64,000 bases of DNA from Planctomycetaceae bacterium. Its GTDB lineage: Bacteria > Planctomycetota > Phycisphaerae > Phycisphaerales > SM1A02. The notes under the pieces are model-generated. The model saw nothing but the letters and a program-made list of their open reading frames with translations. It made no database searches and was not told the origin of the DNA. The stretch spans positions 1 to 64,000 of the forward strand of contig CANLMX010000008.1 of the NCBI GenBank assembly GCA_947492385.1, given 5' to 3'. The position numbers and the translations under genes are program-made. The first letter of the stretch is position 1; each line of letters begins with the position of its first letter. Shown here one piece after another: positions 23,927 through 32,751 of this stretch.

Positions 23927-25280
23927 GCGCCAGCGCCGCGGCGCGGCGGCCTCCCACCAGCGTCTGCGTGCGCTCGGGCCCCAGGCTCACCACCTCGACC
24001 GGGATGCCGACGACCGCCTCGATGCGTGCCAGGTACGCGCGCGCGGCCTCCGGAAGCGAGTCGCGGTCCGGCGCCTCGCGGATGTCCTCGTGCCAGCCCG
24101 GCAGCGTCTCGTACACGGGCTCGACTCCCTCGAGCCGGTGCGCGTCGGGGATGAACCGGTCGGTGACGGTGCCGTCGGGCAGCCGGTACGCGGTGCAGAT
24201 GCGCACCTCGTCGAGCCCGGCCAGCACGTCGAACAGCGTGCACGCGATGCCGGTCGCGCCGCACACCATGGCGCTGTATCGGACGGCCACCAGGTCGAGC
24301 CATCCGCAGCGGCGCGGGCGGCCGGTGGTGGTGCCGTACTCGCGGCCACGCTCGCGGATCCGCTGCCCCAGCTCGTTGTCGAGCTCGGTGGGGAACGGTC
24401 CCGCACCGACGCGCGTCGAGTAGGCCTTCATGATGCCGAGCACGCGCCCGATGGCGTGGCCCGGCACGCCGGTGCCCGAGGGGATCCCGAGCGTCGAGCA
24501 GTTGCTGCTCGTGACGTAGGGGAACGTCCCGTGGTCAATGTCGAGGAGGCTGGCGTTCGCGCCTTCGAAGAGCAGGCTGCGCCCGGCGAGCATCGCGTCG
24601 TGCAGCGCGTACACCGAGTCGACCACGTGCGGGCGCAGGCGTTCGCCGAATGCTGCGTACTGCGTGGCAAGGGCGTCGGGGTCGAGCGGCGCGGTGCGCA
24701 CGCCCAGCGCCTCGAGCTCCGCGGTGCGCAGCGTGCAGATGACGTGCAGGCGGCTCCGCAGGTAGTCGGGGTCGAGCAGGTCGCCCACGCGGATCGCCGT
24801 CGAGCGGCGGATCTTGTCCGCGTATGCGGGTCCGATGCCGCGACGCGTGGTGCCGATCGACAGGTTGCCTCGGGCCGAGGCGGTCTTTGCGCCGAGGTAT
24901 TCCTCGAGCGCGGCGTCCTGCTCCTTGTGGTACGGCATGACGACGTGCGCACGGTCGCTGATCCGAAGGTTGTCCGCGACGCGCACGCCCCGCGCGCGGA
25001 GCGCGTCGATCTCCTGGAGCAGCTTCTCGGGGTCGACGACGACGCCGTTGCCGACGACGCACTCCTTGTCGGGATAGAGGATGCCGGACGGGATCAGGTG
25101 CAGCGCGTAGCGCTCGCTGCCCACGACCACCGTGTGGCCGGCGTTCGCGCCGCCGTTGTAGCGGACGATGACGTCGTGTTCCGAGGTCAGGAGGTCGACG
25201 ATCTTGCCCTTGCCCTCGTCGCCCCATTGGAGGCCGACGATGGCGGTGTGCGGAGGGCGTTCGTTCGGGCGTCGGGTCAT
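23919..25280 (-). CDS. purA: Adenylosuccinate synthetase
   Basis: This 453-residue GTP-dependent enzyme joins IMP and aspartate to form adenylosuccinate, the committed step to AMP. The GTP-binding loop and catalytic residues are in GLQWGDEGKGKIVDLL near the N-terminus. They are followed by YNGGANAGHTVVV (catalytic His), HLIPSGIL, TTRRGIGPAYADK, GTGVPGHAIGRVLGI and GRPRRCGWLDLVAVRYS. It is normal-sized and complete. The ATG at 25280 has a candidate -10 TACGAT about 30 bases upstream on the minus strand. It is divergent from hemW (55 bases between starts) and is followed by uppS with an eight-base overlap. Confidence 0.96.
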   Translation of the reverse strand: MTRRPNERPPHTAIVGLQWGDEGKGKIVDLLTSEHDVIVRYNGGANAGHTVVVGSERYALHLIPSGILYPDKECVVGNGVVVDPEKLLQEIDALRARGVRVADNLRISDRAHVVMPYHKEQDAALEEYLGAKTASARGNLSIGTTRRGIGPAYADKIRRSTAIRVGDLLDPDYLRSRLHVICTLRTAELEALGVRTAPLDPDALATQYAAFGERLRPHVVDSVYALHDAMLAGRSLLFEGANASLLDIDHGTFPYVTSSNCSTLGIPSGTGVPGHAIGRVLGIMKAYSTRVGAGPFPTELDNELGQRIRERGREYGTTTGRPRRCGWLDLVAVRYSAMVCGATGIACTLFDVLAGLDEVRICTAYRLPDGTVTDRFIPDAHRLEGVEPVYETLPGWHEDIREAPDRDSLPEAARAYLARIEAVVGIPVEVVSLGPERTQTLVGGRRAAALAHA

Positions 25281-25321
25281 GGGGCGCGGGTCCTCGGGGA
25301 GGCGAGTGATCGTACCGCCTC

Positions 25322-25327
25322 TAGGAT
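25322..25327 (+). promoter_or_regulatory. -10 hexamer TAGGAT, 8 bases before GTG 25336
   Basis: TAGGAT followed by eight bases and an in-frame GTG supports GTG 25336 as the hemW start, with a leaderless or nearly leaderless transcript. Confidence 0.45.
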
Positions 25328-25335
25328 TGCGTTCC

Positions 25336-26571
25336 GTGAAGGACGTCGCACTCCATCAGGCCGTCGGGGCAACGCGTGGCGGGGCCTCGACCGAATGCGC
25401 GGCCGATGCGCTCGCGGGCATCGAGGCCCGCTTCGAGGGCGCATACGTCCACGTGCCGTTCTGCTTTCACAAGTGCCACTACTGCGACTTCTACAGCTTC
25501 GTCGATTCCGAGGACCGCCAGGAGGCGTTCGTCGAACGGCTCGAGCGCGAGCTCTCCGCATTGGCACCATGGGTGCGCGCGCCGCTCTCCACGGTGTTCG
25601 TCGGCGGCGGCACGCCGACCCTGCTGCGGCCGCCGCTGCTCGCGCGGACGCTTCGCGCGGTGCGCGAGCGGCTCGGGACCGACCTGCGCGCCGAGTGGAC
25701 GGTCGAGGCGAATCCCGAGACGGTGAACGAAGAAGTGGCCGCCACGCTCGCCGCGTCCGGCGTCACGCGCGTCTCCCTCGGCGCGCAGAGCTTCGACCCG
25801 CGCCACCTGAAGACGCTCGAGCGGTGGCATGATCCGGCCAGCGTCGGGCGTGCGGTGGCGTTGCTGCGGGCGGCGGGCATCGGCCGCATCAGCCTCGATC
25901 TCATCTTCGGGATCCCGGGCCAGTCGGTCGAGGACTGGGAGCGCGACCTGGACGCCGCGCTCGCGCTCGGCCCCGATCACCTCAGCTGCTACGGGCTCAC
26001 GTACGAGCCGAATACCGCGATGACCGCGCGCCTGCGTCGTGGCGACTTCGAGCCCTGCGAGGACGCATCCGAGGCGCGCATGCTGGAGACCGCGTGCGCG
26101 CGGCTCGCGGCCGCCGGCTTCCGCCGCTACGAGGTGAGCAACTGGGCCCGCGTGCGCGACGGCGCACCCCGAGCCGAGGAGTGTGCGCACAACATGCTCT
26201 ACTGGCTCGACCACGACTGGCTGGCCGCGGGGCCGAGCGCGTCGGGCCATGCGGGAAACGTGCGTTGGAAGAACGTGCCGCGGTTGGGCGACTGGCTTGC
26301 GTCCGCAGGGACGAGCCCCGTGGTCGACGTCGAGCGGGCGACGCCCGACATGCAGGCCGGCGAGCGGCTCATGATGGGGCTGCGGCTCGTGGACGGGCTG
26401 CCCGAGGCCGAGATTGATGCGATCCTCTCGCTGGGCGAGCGGGGTGCCGTGCGGGCGCGCGCGATCGCGCGCGCGGTGGGCGCCGGCCTCATGGAACGGA
26501 CCGATGGCCGGCTTCGCTTCACGGAACGCGGCATGATGACCGCGAACGCGACGCTCGCCGACCTGGTGTGA
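25336..26571 (+). CDS. hemW: HemW-like radical SAM protein (coproporphyrinogen III oxidase-like, probable haem chaperone)
   Basis: This 411-residue radical SAM protein has the cluster motif CxxxCxxC in HVPFCFHKCHYCDFYSF. It continues with VFVGGGTPTLL, VEANPETVN, VTRVSLGAQSFDPRHLKTL, SLDLIFGIPGQSVEDW and YGLTYEPNTAMTARLRRGD, and a C-terminal HemW-type domain with YEVSNWAR. The extra Cys expected in true HemN (CxxxCxxCxC) is replaced by Phe in this CDFYSF context. That fits HemW, thought to deliver haem to acceptor proteins, rather than an oxidase. The GTG start is chosen from the TAGGAT spacing; longer in-frame starts enter purA. Convergent with sdhB. Confidence 0.88.
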   Translation: MKDVALHQAVGATRGGASTECAADALAGIEARFEGAYVHVPFCFHKCHYCDFYSFVDSEDRQEAFVERLERELSALAPWVRAPLSTVFVGGGTPTLLRPPLLARTLRAVRERLGTDLRAEWTVEANPETVNEEVAATLAASGVTRVSLGAQSFDPRHLKTLERWHDPASVGRAVALLRAAGIGRISLDLIFGIPGQSVEDWERDLDAALALGPDHLSCYGLTYEPNTAMTARLRRGDFEPCEDASEARMLETACARLAAAGFRRYEVSNWARVRDGAPRAEECAHNMLYWLDHDWLAAGPSASGHAGNVRWKNVPRLGDWLASAGTSPVVDVERATPDMQAGERLMMGLRLVDGLPEAEIDAILSLGERGAVRARAIARAVGAGLMERTDGRLRFTERGMMTANATLADLV

Positions 26572-26627
26572 GGTGCGCGCCGGCCCGGCCCAGGGTTCCG
26601 CGGGGGCGGATCCGGGGCGTGTCTCGC

Positions 26628-27428
26628 TCAGCCGCCGAGGTACCGCTTCACGCCGCGGATCGTCGACTGGCGGCCGATCTCGGCGATCGACTCGGTGAGC
26701 GGGATCTCCTTCGGGCACACCTTCACGCAGTTCTGCGCGTTGCCGCAGTCGGCGATGCCGCCCTCGCCCATGACGGCATCGAGCCGCTGGTTCGAGAGGG
26801 TGGCGCCGACCGCCTGCATGTTGAAGAGGCGGACCTGGTTCCAGACCTGCGCGCCCTGGAGGGCGGTGTCCCACTTCGCGGGGTCGTCCTCGAGCCCGAA
26901 CTGCGGGCATGCCTCGAGGCAGCAGCCGCAGGTCATGCAGGTGCTGAGGACGTAGCGCGTGTCCGCGTTCGCGGGCGCCTCGAGCGGGCCGCGCCCGAGC
27001 GACCACGTTCCGTCGATCGGCACCCACGCCTTCACGCGCGCGAGGTTGCGGAACATGCGCTCGCGGTCGACCGCGAGGTCACGCACGACGGGGAACTTCG
27101 ACATCGGCTCGAGGGTGATTGTGCCGTCGGCCTGGATGATGTTCGCGATGAGCGCCGAGCAGCTCTGGCGCACCCGTCCGTTGATGACCATGGTGCACGA
27201 GCCGCAGACCTCCTCGAGGCAGCCGGACTCCCACGCCACCGGGGTGGTGCGCTCGCCAGCGACGGTCACCGGGTTGGCGGCGATCCACTGGAGGACGCTG
27301 ATGACATTCGCGCCCTCGCCATAGGGCACCCGGAACTCCTCCCAGCGGGGGGCGGACTGCGGGGTGTCCTGACGCTTGACGCGGACGAGGACGGTCTGCT
27401 GGGCGACGGGGGCGTTCGGGGCGACCAT
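26628..27428 (-). CDS. sdhB: Succinate dehydrogenase/fumarate reductase iron-sulfur subunit
   Basis: This 266-residue subunit passes electrons from SdhA to the membrane anchor. The N-terminal [2Fe-2S] cysteines are C70, C75, C78 and C90. The C-terminal domain has C164-x2-C167-x2-C170-x3-C174-P and C228, C234, C238-P for the [4Fe-4S] and [3Fe-4S] clusters. The start at 27428 is chosen over 27590, which would run through the divergent prenyltransferase gene. TATCAT lies 11 bases upstream, so it has its own short-leader promoter. It is unusual that sdhB stands apart from sdhC-sdhA, with two unrelated genes between (27472-29933). Confidence 0.95.
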   Translation of the reverse strand: MVAPNAPVAQQTVLVRVKRQDTPQSAPRWEEFRVPYGEGANVISVLQWIAANPVTVAGERTTPVAWESGCLEEVCGSCTMVINGRVRQSCSALIANIIQADGTITLEPMSKFPVVRDLAVDRERMFRNLARVKAWVPIDGTWSLGRGPLEAPANADTRYVLSTCMTCGCCLEACPQFGLEDDPAKWDTALQGAQVWNQVRLFNMQAVGATLSNQRLDAVMGEGGIADCGNAQNCVKVCPKEIPLTESIAEIGRQSTIRGVKRYLGG

Positions 27429-27471
27429 TTGGGAACGAAATGATAGGCCCGATCCGATACTGGGGAGGCCC

Positions 27472-28413
27472 ATGCTCCCGGCCCCCCTCAAGCTCCTGCG
27501 CCCCGGCGACTGGGTGAAGAACGTGTTCGTGCTGGTGCCGCTGGTGTTCTGGCTGGCGGGCGACGGGCGGGGCGAGGCGGACGCCGCCACGCAGGTGATG
27601 CAGGCGCTTCTGACCGCGGCGGCCTTCTCGCTCGCGGGCAGCGGCTTCTACGCGATCAATGACGCGCTCGACGCCGAGGAGGATCGCCGCCACCCCGTGA
27701 AGCGCCGGCGTCCGGTGGCCTCGGGTGCGATCGCGCCCGGCACCGCGACCGCGATCGGCGTGGCGCTGGTGCTGGCGTCGCTTGCGATCGCGTGGTGGGT
27801 GCGGCCCGCGGTGCTCGCGGTCGTGGTCACGTACGTCGCGCTCCAGGTTGGCTACAACGCGAAGCTGAAGCGCGTCCGCCTCGTCGACGTGGCCACCGTG
27901 GCCACGGGGTTCGTGCTGCGAGCCATCGCCGGGGCGCTGGCGATCGGCATCGAGGTGTCGACGTGGCTCGTCGTGGTCGTGTTCGCGCTCACGCTCTATC
28001 TCGGGTTCGTGAAGCGGCTCGGCGACCTCCGCGCCGCGGAGCTCGAACGTTCGCGCGGCGATGGCGCGGGATGGAAGCCGCGCGCCGGCTACGACAGCGC
28101 CGAGGACCTGAACTGGCTGCTCGCGGTCACCGGCAGCGTGACCATGATGGCGTACCTGGTCTACGCACTGAGCGACCATGCGCGCGGCATCTTCGGCGTC
28201 CGGGCGACCGGGTTCGCGCTGCTTGCGCCCCTGGTGTTCGTGGTCATCCACCGGATGTACCTGCGTGCCAACCTCGGCAAGGCCGACAGCCCGGTGGCGG
28301 CGGTGATCGCCGACCGGGGAGCGCGCGCGGCGACGGCGCTCTTCGTGATCGGCGTGCTGACGACGCTCTTCTGGCCGCCGGCGGCCGAGGCGCTCGACAA
28401 GGTGTTCAAGTAG
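27472..28413 (+). CDS. UbiA-family prenyltransferase, probably decaprenyl-phosphate phosphoribosyltransferase type
   Basis: This 313-residue integral membrane protein is of the UbiA superfamily with about eight or nine hydrophobic segments. It opens LRPGDWVKNVFVLVPLVFW, typical of the branch that transfers 5-phosphoribose to polyprenyl phosphate, and has the first Asp-rich motif NDALDAEEDRRHPVKRRRP. The second Asp site lies in GFVKRLGDLRAAE/DSAEDLNWLL. In actinobacteria this enzyme starts decaprenyl-phospho-arabinose synthesis; in other bacteria the acceptor pathway is less clear. No epimerase partner is next to it. The ATG is preceded by GGGGAGG. It is convergent with the AT-richer glycosyltransferase-like gene and divergent from sdhB (43 bases). 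Confidence 0.85.
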   Translation: MLPAPLKLLRPGDWVKNVFVLVPLVFWLAGDGRGEADAATQVMQALLTAAAFSLAGSGFYAINDALDAEEDRRHPVKRRRPVASGAIAPGTATAIGVALVLASLAIAWWVRPAVLAVVVTYVALQVGYNAKLKRVRLVDVATVATGFVLRAIAGALAIGIEVSTWLVVVVFALTLYLGFVKRLGDLRAAELERSRGDGAGWKPRAGYDSAEDLNWLLAVTGSVTMMAYLVYALSDHARGIFGVRATGFALLAPLVFVVIHRMYLRANLGKADSPVAAVIADRGARAATALFVIGVLTTLFWPPAAEALDKVFK

Positions 28414-28457
28414 GGTTCGGCGCCGGGGGGATCGGCACTCGTGGAACCGGGCGGTCT

Positions 28458-29933
28458 TCAGCGCTTGGCGTCGGGCAGCTTTCGGATTTCGGACAACTCA
28501 CGACTCTGGCGAGAATTCGGATTCGCTTGAATCCAAGCAGCATAGTGCCACGCATTTCGCTCTTCCTCGCTCAGGTGAAAGATCGCAGGTGGCTCAGTTC
28601 GGTCAATCCGCTCGGCCGACATGTTCGCATAGGTGAGTAGCGAAAGAACCGCGGTCAGCGTGCCAATCAGCACGATCCTTGATGTCGCCCGATGCCTGGA
28701 CTCGCTCCTCTTGGGTTGGAGCGACGCAAGAATGGCCAGAATCATCAACACGAATGGCTCGTGGTATCGCTGCCAAGAGTAGAACGTGCAGGTCATCGCG
28801 GAGGCAAATGCGACCAAGGCAATTGGGACAACGATTCGTGCCCGAGCATTGATGCCACTGATCGAGCTAGCAAGCAGCAACGCTCCCAAGGGCGCGAGCA
28901 ATACGATTGGAATCGAGCACCACCCGCCCCAAATTGGAAGTGCCTCAAGCAGGCGCCACCAGCCCGCAAAGCGTCCCCACTGCTCGCCCGGAGCAGTCCT
29001 CGGCAGTGATGCGATCAACAGTGCCGCTGAAGAAATGAAGATGGTGGTCCCTCGATGTCGGCGGACAAAGTCGATGCACGAGCCCCACAGCCATGGAAGA
29101 AAGAAGAAGCCCAGCGCGGCGAATTGAAAAAGCAGGAAAGCGGGCGTCGCAAGATTGAATCCGGACACGTCGGCTTGAAAGCGTGGCGGGGTCAATCCGC
29201 CCCACATTCGGGCAAACGCATAAACAAGGACGAAGGACGGAGCGACAACCACTAATGCAACGGATGCTCGTACCCCTAGGTTGCGCTGCGACTTCTCGAG
29301 GTCAGGCCAATCTCCCATCATCGCGGAGATCGCAACGATTGAAGCCATCCAAATGTTCACCTGCCTTACAGCGACGGCCGCGACAAGGAGCGTTCCGCTG
29401 ATGAACATCGTGCGTAAGAACGGCCCCCGGCTTAGGATCGAAGTCATGCACAGCAGGACGAGTAGCCAGCTGATGTTGTCTGGCAGTAGCCATGCCGACG
29501 CGCCGAGGACGTACGAGCAAGCTGCAAGCGGCATGCAAAGCAGCAGTCCGTTGCGAGCGCCGGCCCATCTCCCCATGGTCAGCGCGGCGAGCACGAGAAA
29601 TGCTGTTCCGATTCCGAGATTGACCAGTCGCAGGGCGGTCGGATCCCCTGTGAAGAATCGCGAGAATGCCGCAAGCAGGACGTGGTACCCAGGGATCGTC
29701 GTCGTAAGCGGATTTTTGAGGTTTAGATCCGGCCAGTTCAGTGCGTAGTCCCGAATCACTCGTTCGTGGTAGATGATGGAGTCGTAGGCGGCGCGTCCGC
29801 CGTTTGCGTCCATGAGAATGAGCGTGAGTGGCGGAATCACCGCCAGCATGAGAAAGACGACCCACCATGCGGTGACAGCCCATCTCTCGCGGACATGGTT
29901 CGTCAAGAGCGCGCCATTTCCGTCGAGCATCAT
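28458..29933 (-). CDS. Multi-pass membrane protein, glycosyltransferase-like (ALG10/GT-C-like N-terminus)
   Basis: This 491-residue protein has roughly ten hydrophobic segments and a soluble C-terminal tail. Its N-terminal loop reads AAYDSIIYHERVIRDYA followed by LKNPLTTTIPGYHVLLAAFSR and RLVNLGIG. This arrangement resembles the first lumenal loop of ALG10-type dolichyl-phosphate-glucose transferases: an acidic pair, then TTPPGLY-like and RLVN motifs. The match is by pattern only and moderate. The gene is visibly AT-richer than everything around it and uses codons ending in A/T far more often, suggesting acquisition by transfer. It begins 29 bases after the sdhA stop on the same strand, in the position where sdhB would be expected. 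It could instead be an uncharacterised surface-glycan enzyme. Confidence 0.6.
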   Translation of the reverse strand: MMLDGNGALLTNHVRERWAVTAWWVVFLMLAVIPPLTLILMDANGGRAAYDSIIYHERVIRDYALNWPDLNLKNPLTTTIPGYHVLLAAFSRFFTGDPTALRLVNLGIGTAFLVLAALTMGRWAGARNGLLLCMPLAACSYVLGASAWLLPDNISWLLVLLCMTSILSRGPFLRTMFISGTLLVAAVAVRQVNIWMASIVAISAMMGDWPDLEKSQRNLGVRASVALVVVAPSFVLVYAFARMWGGLTPPRFQADVSGFNLATPAFLLFQFAALGFFFLPWLWGSCIDFVRRHRGTTIFISSAALLIASLPRTAPGEQWGRFAGWWRLLEALPIWGGWCSIPIVLLAPLGALLLASSISGINARARIVVPIALVAFASAMTCTFYSWQRYHEPFVLMILAILASLQPKRSESRHRATSRIVLIGTLTAVLSLLTYANMSAERIDRTEPPAIFHLSEEERNAWHYAAWIQANPNSRQSRELSEIRKLPDAKR

Positions 29934-29962
29934 TGAGAGCTGCCCTCGTTGCGCATTTCAGC

Positions 29963-31840
29963 TCACCGCCCCGCCGCCGCCGGCTCCTTCTTCGCCGGGG
30001 CGCCGTCCTTCTTCCCATACGTGCGCGCGCGCGGCGCCACGAGGGGGGCCTCGACGGTCTCCCAGCCCACGATGCACCGCTGCGTGGCGGGATCGAAGCG
30101 CGCCATCGACGTCTTCATGAACTCCGCGTCGTTGCGCTCGGGGAAGTCCGCGCGATAGTGGCTGCCGCGGCTCTCGCGGCGCGCCTCGCCGCAGGCGAGC
30201 ATCGCGTCGGCGAGCGCCAGCATGTCGCCCAGCGCGCGCGCGTAGCACAGGTTCTGGTTGGTCCACGTGCCGGTGTCGCTGAGGCGGATGCGCGAGTAGC
30301 GCTCGCGCATGGACTCGAGGTTCTTCCGGGCGCGTGCCAGCCGCTCGCCGGTCTTCACCACGGTGCTCGCCTCGGTCATCTCCTCGCCGAGCTCGAAGCC
30401 GATCGCGTACGGGTTCTCGGTGCCGGTCGAATCCGTCAGCCGCCGCATCGCGTCCTCCTCGGCGCGCACGGCGTCGTCGAAGAGCGAGGCGGGCGCATCG
30501 GCGTCGGATGCATGCTCACGCGCGTAGTTCACGATCGAGAATCCGCCGTAGAGGCCATCGAACGTGCACGAGAGCAGGGCGTTCGCGCCGAGGCGGTTCG
30601 CGCCGTGGTACTGGTAGTTGCACTCGCCGAGCGCGTAGAGGCCCTCGACGTTGGTCATCAGGTTGCGGCTTGCGCCCTGGACCAGGCCCTTCATGTCGGG
30701 CTTCGCCTCGTACTGCACGTACATGCCGCCCATCGAGTAGTGGACGCCGGGGAAGATGCGCATCGGCACCTCCGCCGGGTCCTCGCCGACGAACTTGCGG
30801 TAGATCTCGATGATGCCGCCGAGCTTGCGCTCGATGTACCCGCGCTCGAGGTGCGAGAGGTCCAGGTAGACCTGCCGCTTGCCACCGACGCCCATCCCGT
30901 CCTCGACGCACACGTTGAAGATCTCGCGCGTGGCGATGTCGCGGGGAACCAGGTTGCCGTACGAGGGATAGCGCTCCTCGAGGAAGTACCACCGCTCGGC
31001 GTCGGGGATCTGGCGCGGGTCGCGCGTGTCGCCCTTCTTTCGGGGGACCCAGACGCGCCCGCCCTCGCCGCGCGCGCTCTCGGACATCAGCCGGAGCTTG
31101 TCGGCGCCCGGGATCGCGGTCGGATGCACCTGGACGAACTCGCTGTTGGCGAAGGCCACGCCGTGGCGGTAGCAGCGGCCGGAGGCCGCGCCGTTGCACA
31201 TGATGCTGTTGGTGCTCTTGCCGAAGACGAGGCCGAGCCCGCCGTTGGCCATCGCGACCGCATCCGCGCGGAATGCGCGCACCTGCATGGTGCGCTGGTC
31301 CTGCGCCACGATGCCGCGGCAGCGGCCGTCGGCGTCGACGATCGGGCGGAGGAACTCCCAGTGGATCCACTGGGTGATCTTCCCCTCATCGGTGGCGCGG
31401 CGCGCCTGCTCGTCCAGCGAGTACAGGAGCTGCTGGCCGGTCGTGGCGCCCGCGAAGTGCGTGCGCTTGTAGAGCGAGCCACCGAAGAGGCGCAGGTCGT
31501 GCCGGCCCTCGGACGTCCGGTTGAAGGGCACGCCCATGCGGTCGAACAGGTCGATGATCCGCGGCGCCCAGTGCGCCATCTCGTACACGGGGGGCTGCTG
31601 CGCCAGGAAGTCGCCGCCGTAGACGGTCTCCTGGAAGTGCTCCCACTCGCTGAAGCCCTGCTGCCGGGCGACGTCGTTGCAGGCGTTGATGCCGCCCTGG
31701 GCGCACACCGAGTGGCTGCGCTTCACGGGGACGACGCTGAAGAGGTCGACCTGCATGCCGAGCTCGGCGCACTTGACTGCGCCCGCGAGGCCCGCGAGCC
31801 CGCCTCCGACGATGATGACGCGCTGGTTCTTGGTGGACAT
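29963..31840 (-). CDS. sdhA: Succinate dehydrogenase flavoprotein subunit
   Basis: This 625-residue FAD subunit oxidises succinate to fumarate. The dinucleotide fold is RVIIVGGGLAGLAGAVKCAE. The covalent FAD histidine region is KRSHSVCAQGGINA. Active-site segments include FVQVHPTAI and SESARGEGGRVWVP, followed by MGGMYVQYEA, LYALGECNYQYHGANRLGAN, and a C-terminal helical region ending in a Lys/Ala-rich tail. The layout (single long SdhC anchor gene upstream, three-subunit type) matches the Bacteroidetes/Firmicutes-like class. The start at 31840 is set by the family N-terminus MSTKNQRVII. It lies 34 bases after sdhC. Confidence 0.96.
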   Translation of the reverse strand: MSTKNQRVIIVGGGLAGLAGAVKCAELGMQVDLFSVVPVKRSHSVCAQGGINACNDVARQQGFSEWEHFQETVYGGDFLAQQPPVYEMAHWAPRIIDLFDRMGVPFNRTSEGRHDLRLFGGSLYKRTHFAGATTGQQLLYSLDEQARRATDEGKITQWIHWEFLRPIVDADGRCRGIVAQDQRTMQVRAFRADAVAMANGGLGLVFGKSTNSIMCNGAASGRCYRHGVAFANSEFVQVHPTAIPGADKLRLMSESARGEGGRVWVPRKKGDTRDPRQIPDAERWYFLEERYPSYGNLVPRDIATREIFNVCVEDGMGVGGKRQVYLDLSHLERGYIERKLGGIIEIYRKFVGEDPAEVPMRIFPGVHYSMGGMYVQYEAKPDMKGLVQGASRNLMTNVEGLYALGECNYQYHGANRLGANALLSCTFDGLYGGFSIVNYAREHASDADAPASLFDDAVRAEEDAMRRLTDSTGTENPYAIGFELGEEMTEASTVVKTGERLARARKNLESMRERYSRIRLSDTGTWTNQNLCYARALGDMLALADAMLACGEARRESRGSHYRADFPERNDAEFMKTSMARFDPATQRCIVGWETVEAPLVAPRARTYGKKDGAPAKKEPAAAGR

Positions 31841-31874
31841 GGTGTGTGGTGTCGTTCGGGGGTTCGTGGGTGCG

Positions 31875-32684
31875 TCAGCGTGGCGCTTCGGCGGCGCCTT
31901 CCGCGCCCAGCATCTTGGCCTCGGTCTCCCGGGCGGTCGCGATGTCGAGGGTCGAGAACCCGTACACCGAGAGGACGGCGGCGACCGCAAGCGTGGCTCC
32001 GATGCCGGCGCAGACGTGGCCCCAGCGCTTCATCGCGGGGGCACTCAGTGTGAGGCCCCACGTGATGCCGGCGGTCCAGAGCCCGTTGGCGAAATGGAAG
32101 ACGATGGCCAGCGTGGCCACGAGGTAGAAGGCCGCCAGCGCCAGGCCGAACGTGCCTTGCTGGAAGTGCGAGGCCGTGGTCGACGCCGCATGGTGGGCGT
32201 CGAAGGTCGGGAACGCGCCGCCGTACGTCCACCCCCAGCGCAGGCTCGAGACGTGCATGAAGATGAACACGAACGCGGCGTACCCCGTGATGCGCTGCCA
32301 GACGTATCGCCAGTTGTCCTGGTACGCGTAGCGCTGGGTGTTGTACTTGGCCTGCGCAGCGAAGTAGAAGCCGAACGCCGCATGGAAGAGAAGCGGCAGC
32401 CAGATGCCGAAGAGCTCGATCAGGAAGAGGAACGGCGTCGAATGGATGAAGTTGACCTCTTCCTGGAACGTCTCGATGCCGCGCACCACCGGCGCGACGG
32501 TGGACGTGGGGCTGGTCCAGCGCGCCCACATGATCGAGCTGTTCGTGAAGAGGTGCGGGAAGAGGAACACGCCGATCGGCACGATCCCGGTCAGCGAGTG
32601 CAGCCGGCGCAGCGCGAAGTAGTGCTTCGAGAGCATCGATCCGCCGGTCGCGGCGGGCTGGTCATGGTTGGCCAGGGTGGTCAC
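31875..32684 (-). CDS. sdhC: Succinate dehydrogenase cytochrome b subunit, single-anchor type
   Basis: This 269-residue di-haem-type membrane anchor has five predicted transmembrane helices. It begins after a short polar stretch with LSKHYFALRRLHSLTGIVPIG. Candidate haem histidines are in RLHSLTG, PHLFTNSS, LFHAAFGFYF, FIFMHVSS and VFHFANGLWT. This single fused anchor is used instead of separate SdhC and SdhD, as in Bacillus- and Bacteroides-type complexes. The GTG start at 32684 is preceded by AAGGA at good spacing, which decides the start. It is the first gene of sdhC-sdhA, directly downstream of the DUF1844 gene. Confidence 0.93.
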   Translation of the reverse strand: MTTLANHDQPAATGGSMLSKHYFALRRLHSLTGIVPIGVFLFPHLFTNSSIMWARWTSPTSTVAPVVRGIETFQEEVNFIHSTPFLFLIELFGIWLPLLFHAAFGFYFAAQAKYNTQRYAYQDNWRYVWQRITGYAAFVFIFMHVSSLRWGWTYGGAFPTFDAHHAASTTASHFQQGTFGLALAAFYLVATLAIVFHFANGLWTAGITWGLTLSAPAMKRWGHVCAGIGATLAVAAVLSVYGFSTLDIATARETEAKMLGAEGAAEAPR

Positions 32685-32751
32685 GGTGCGGGGTCCTTCT
32701 CTTCTTCGTGTCTTCGTGCGGGTCGGGGTTTCGTGGTCGCGCGTGCGCGCG

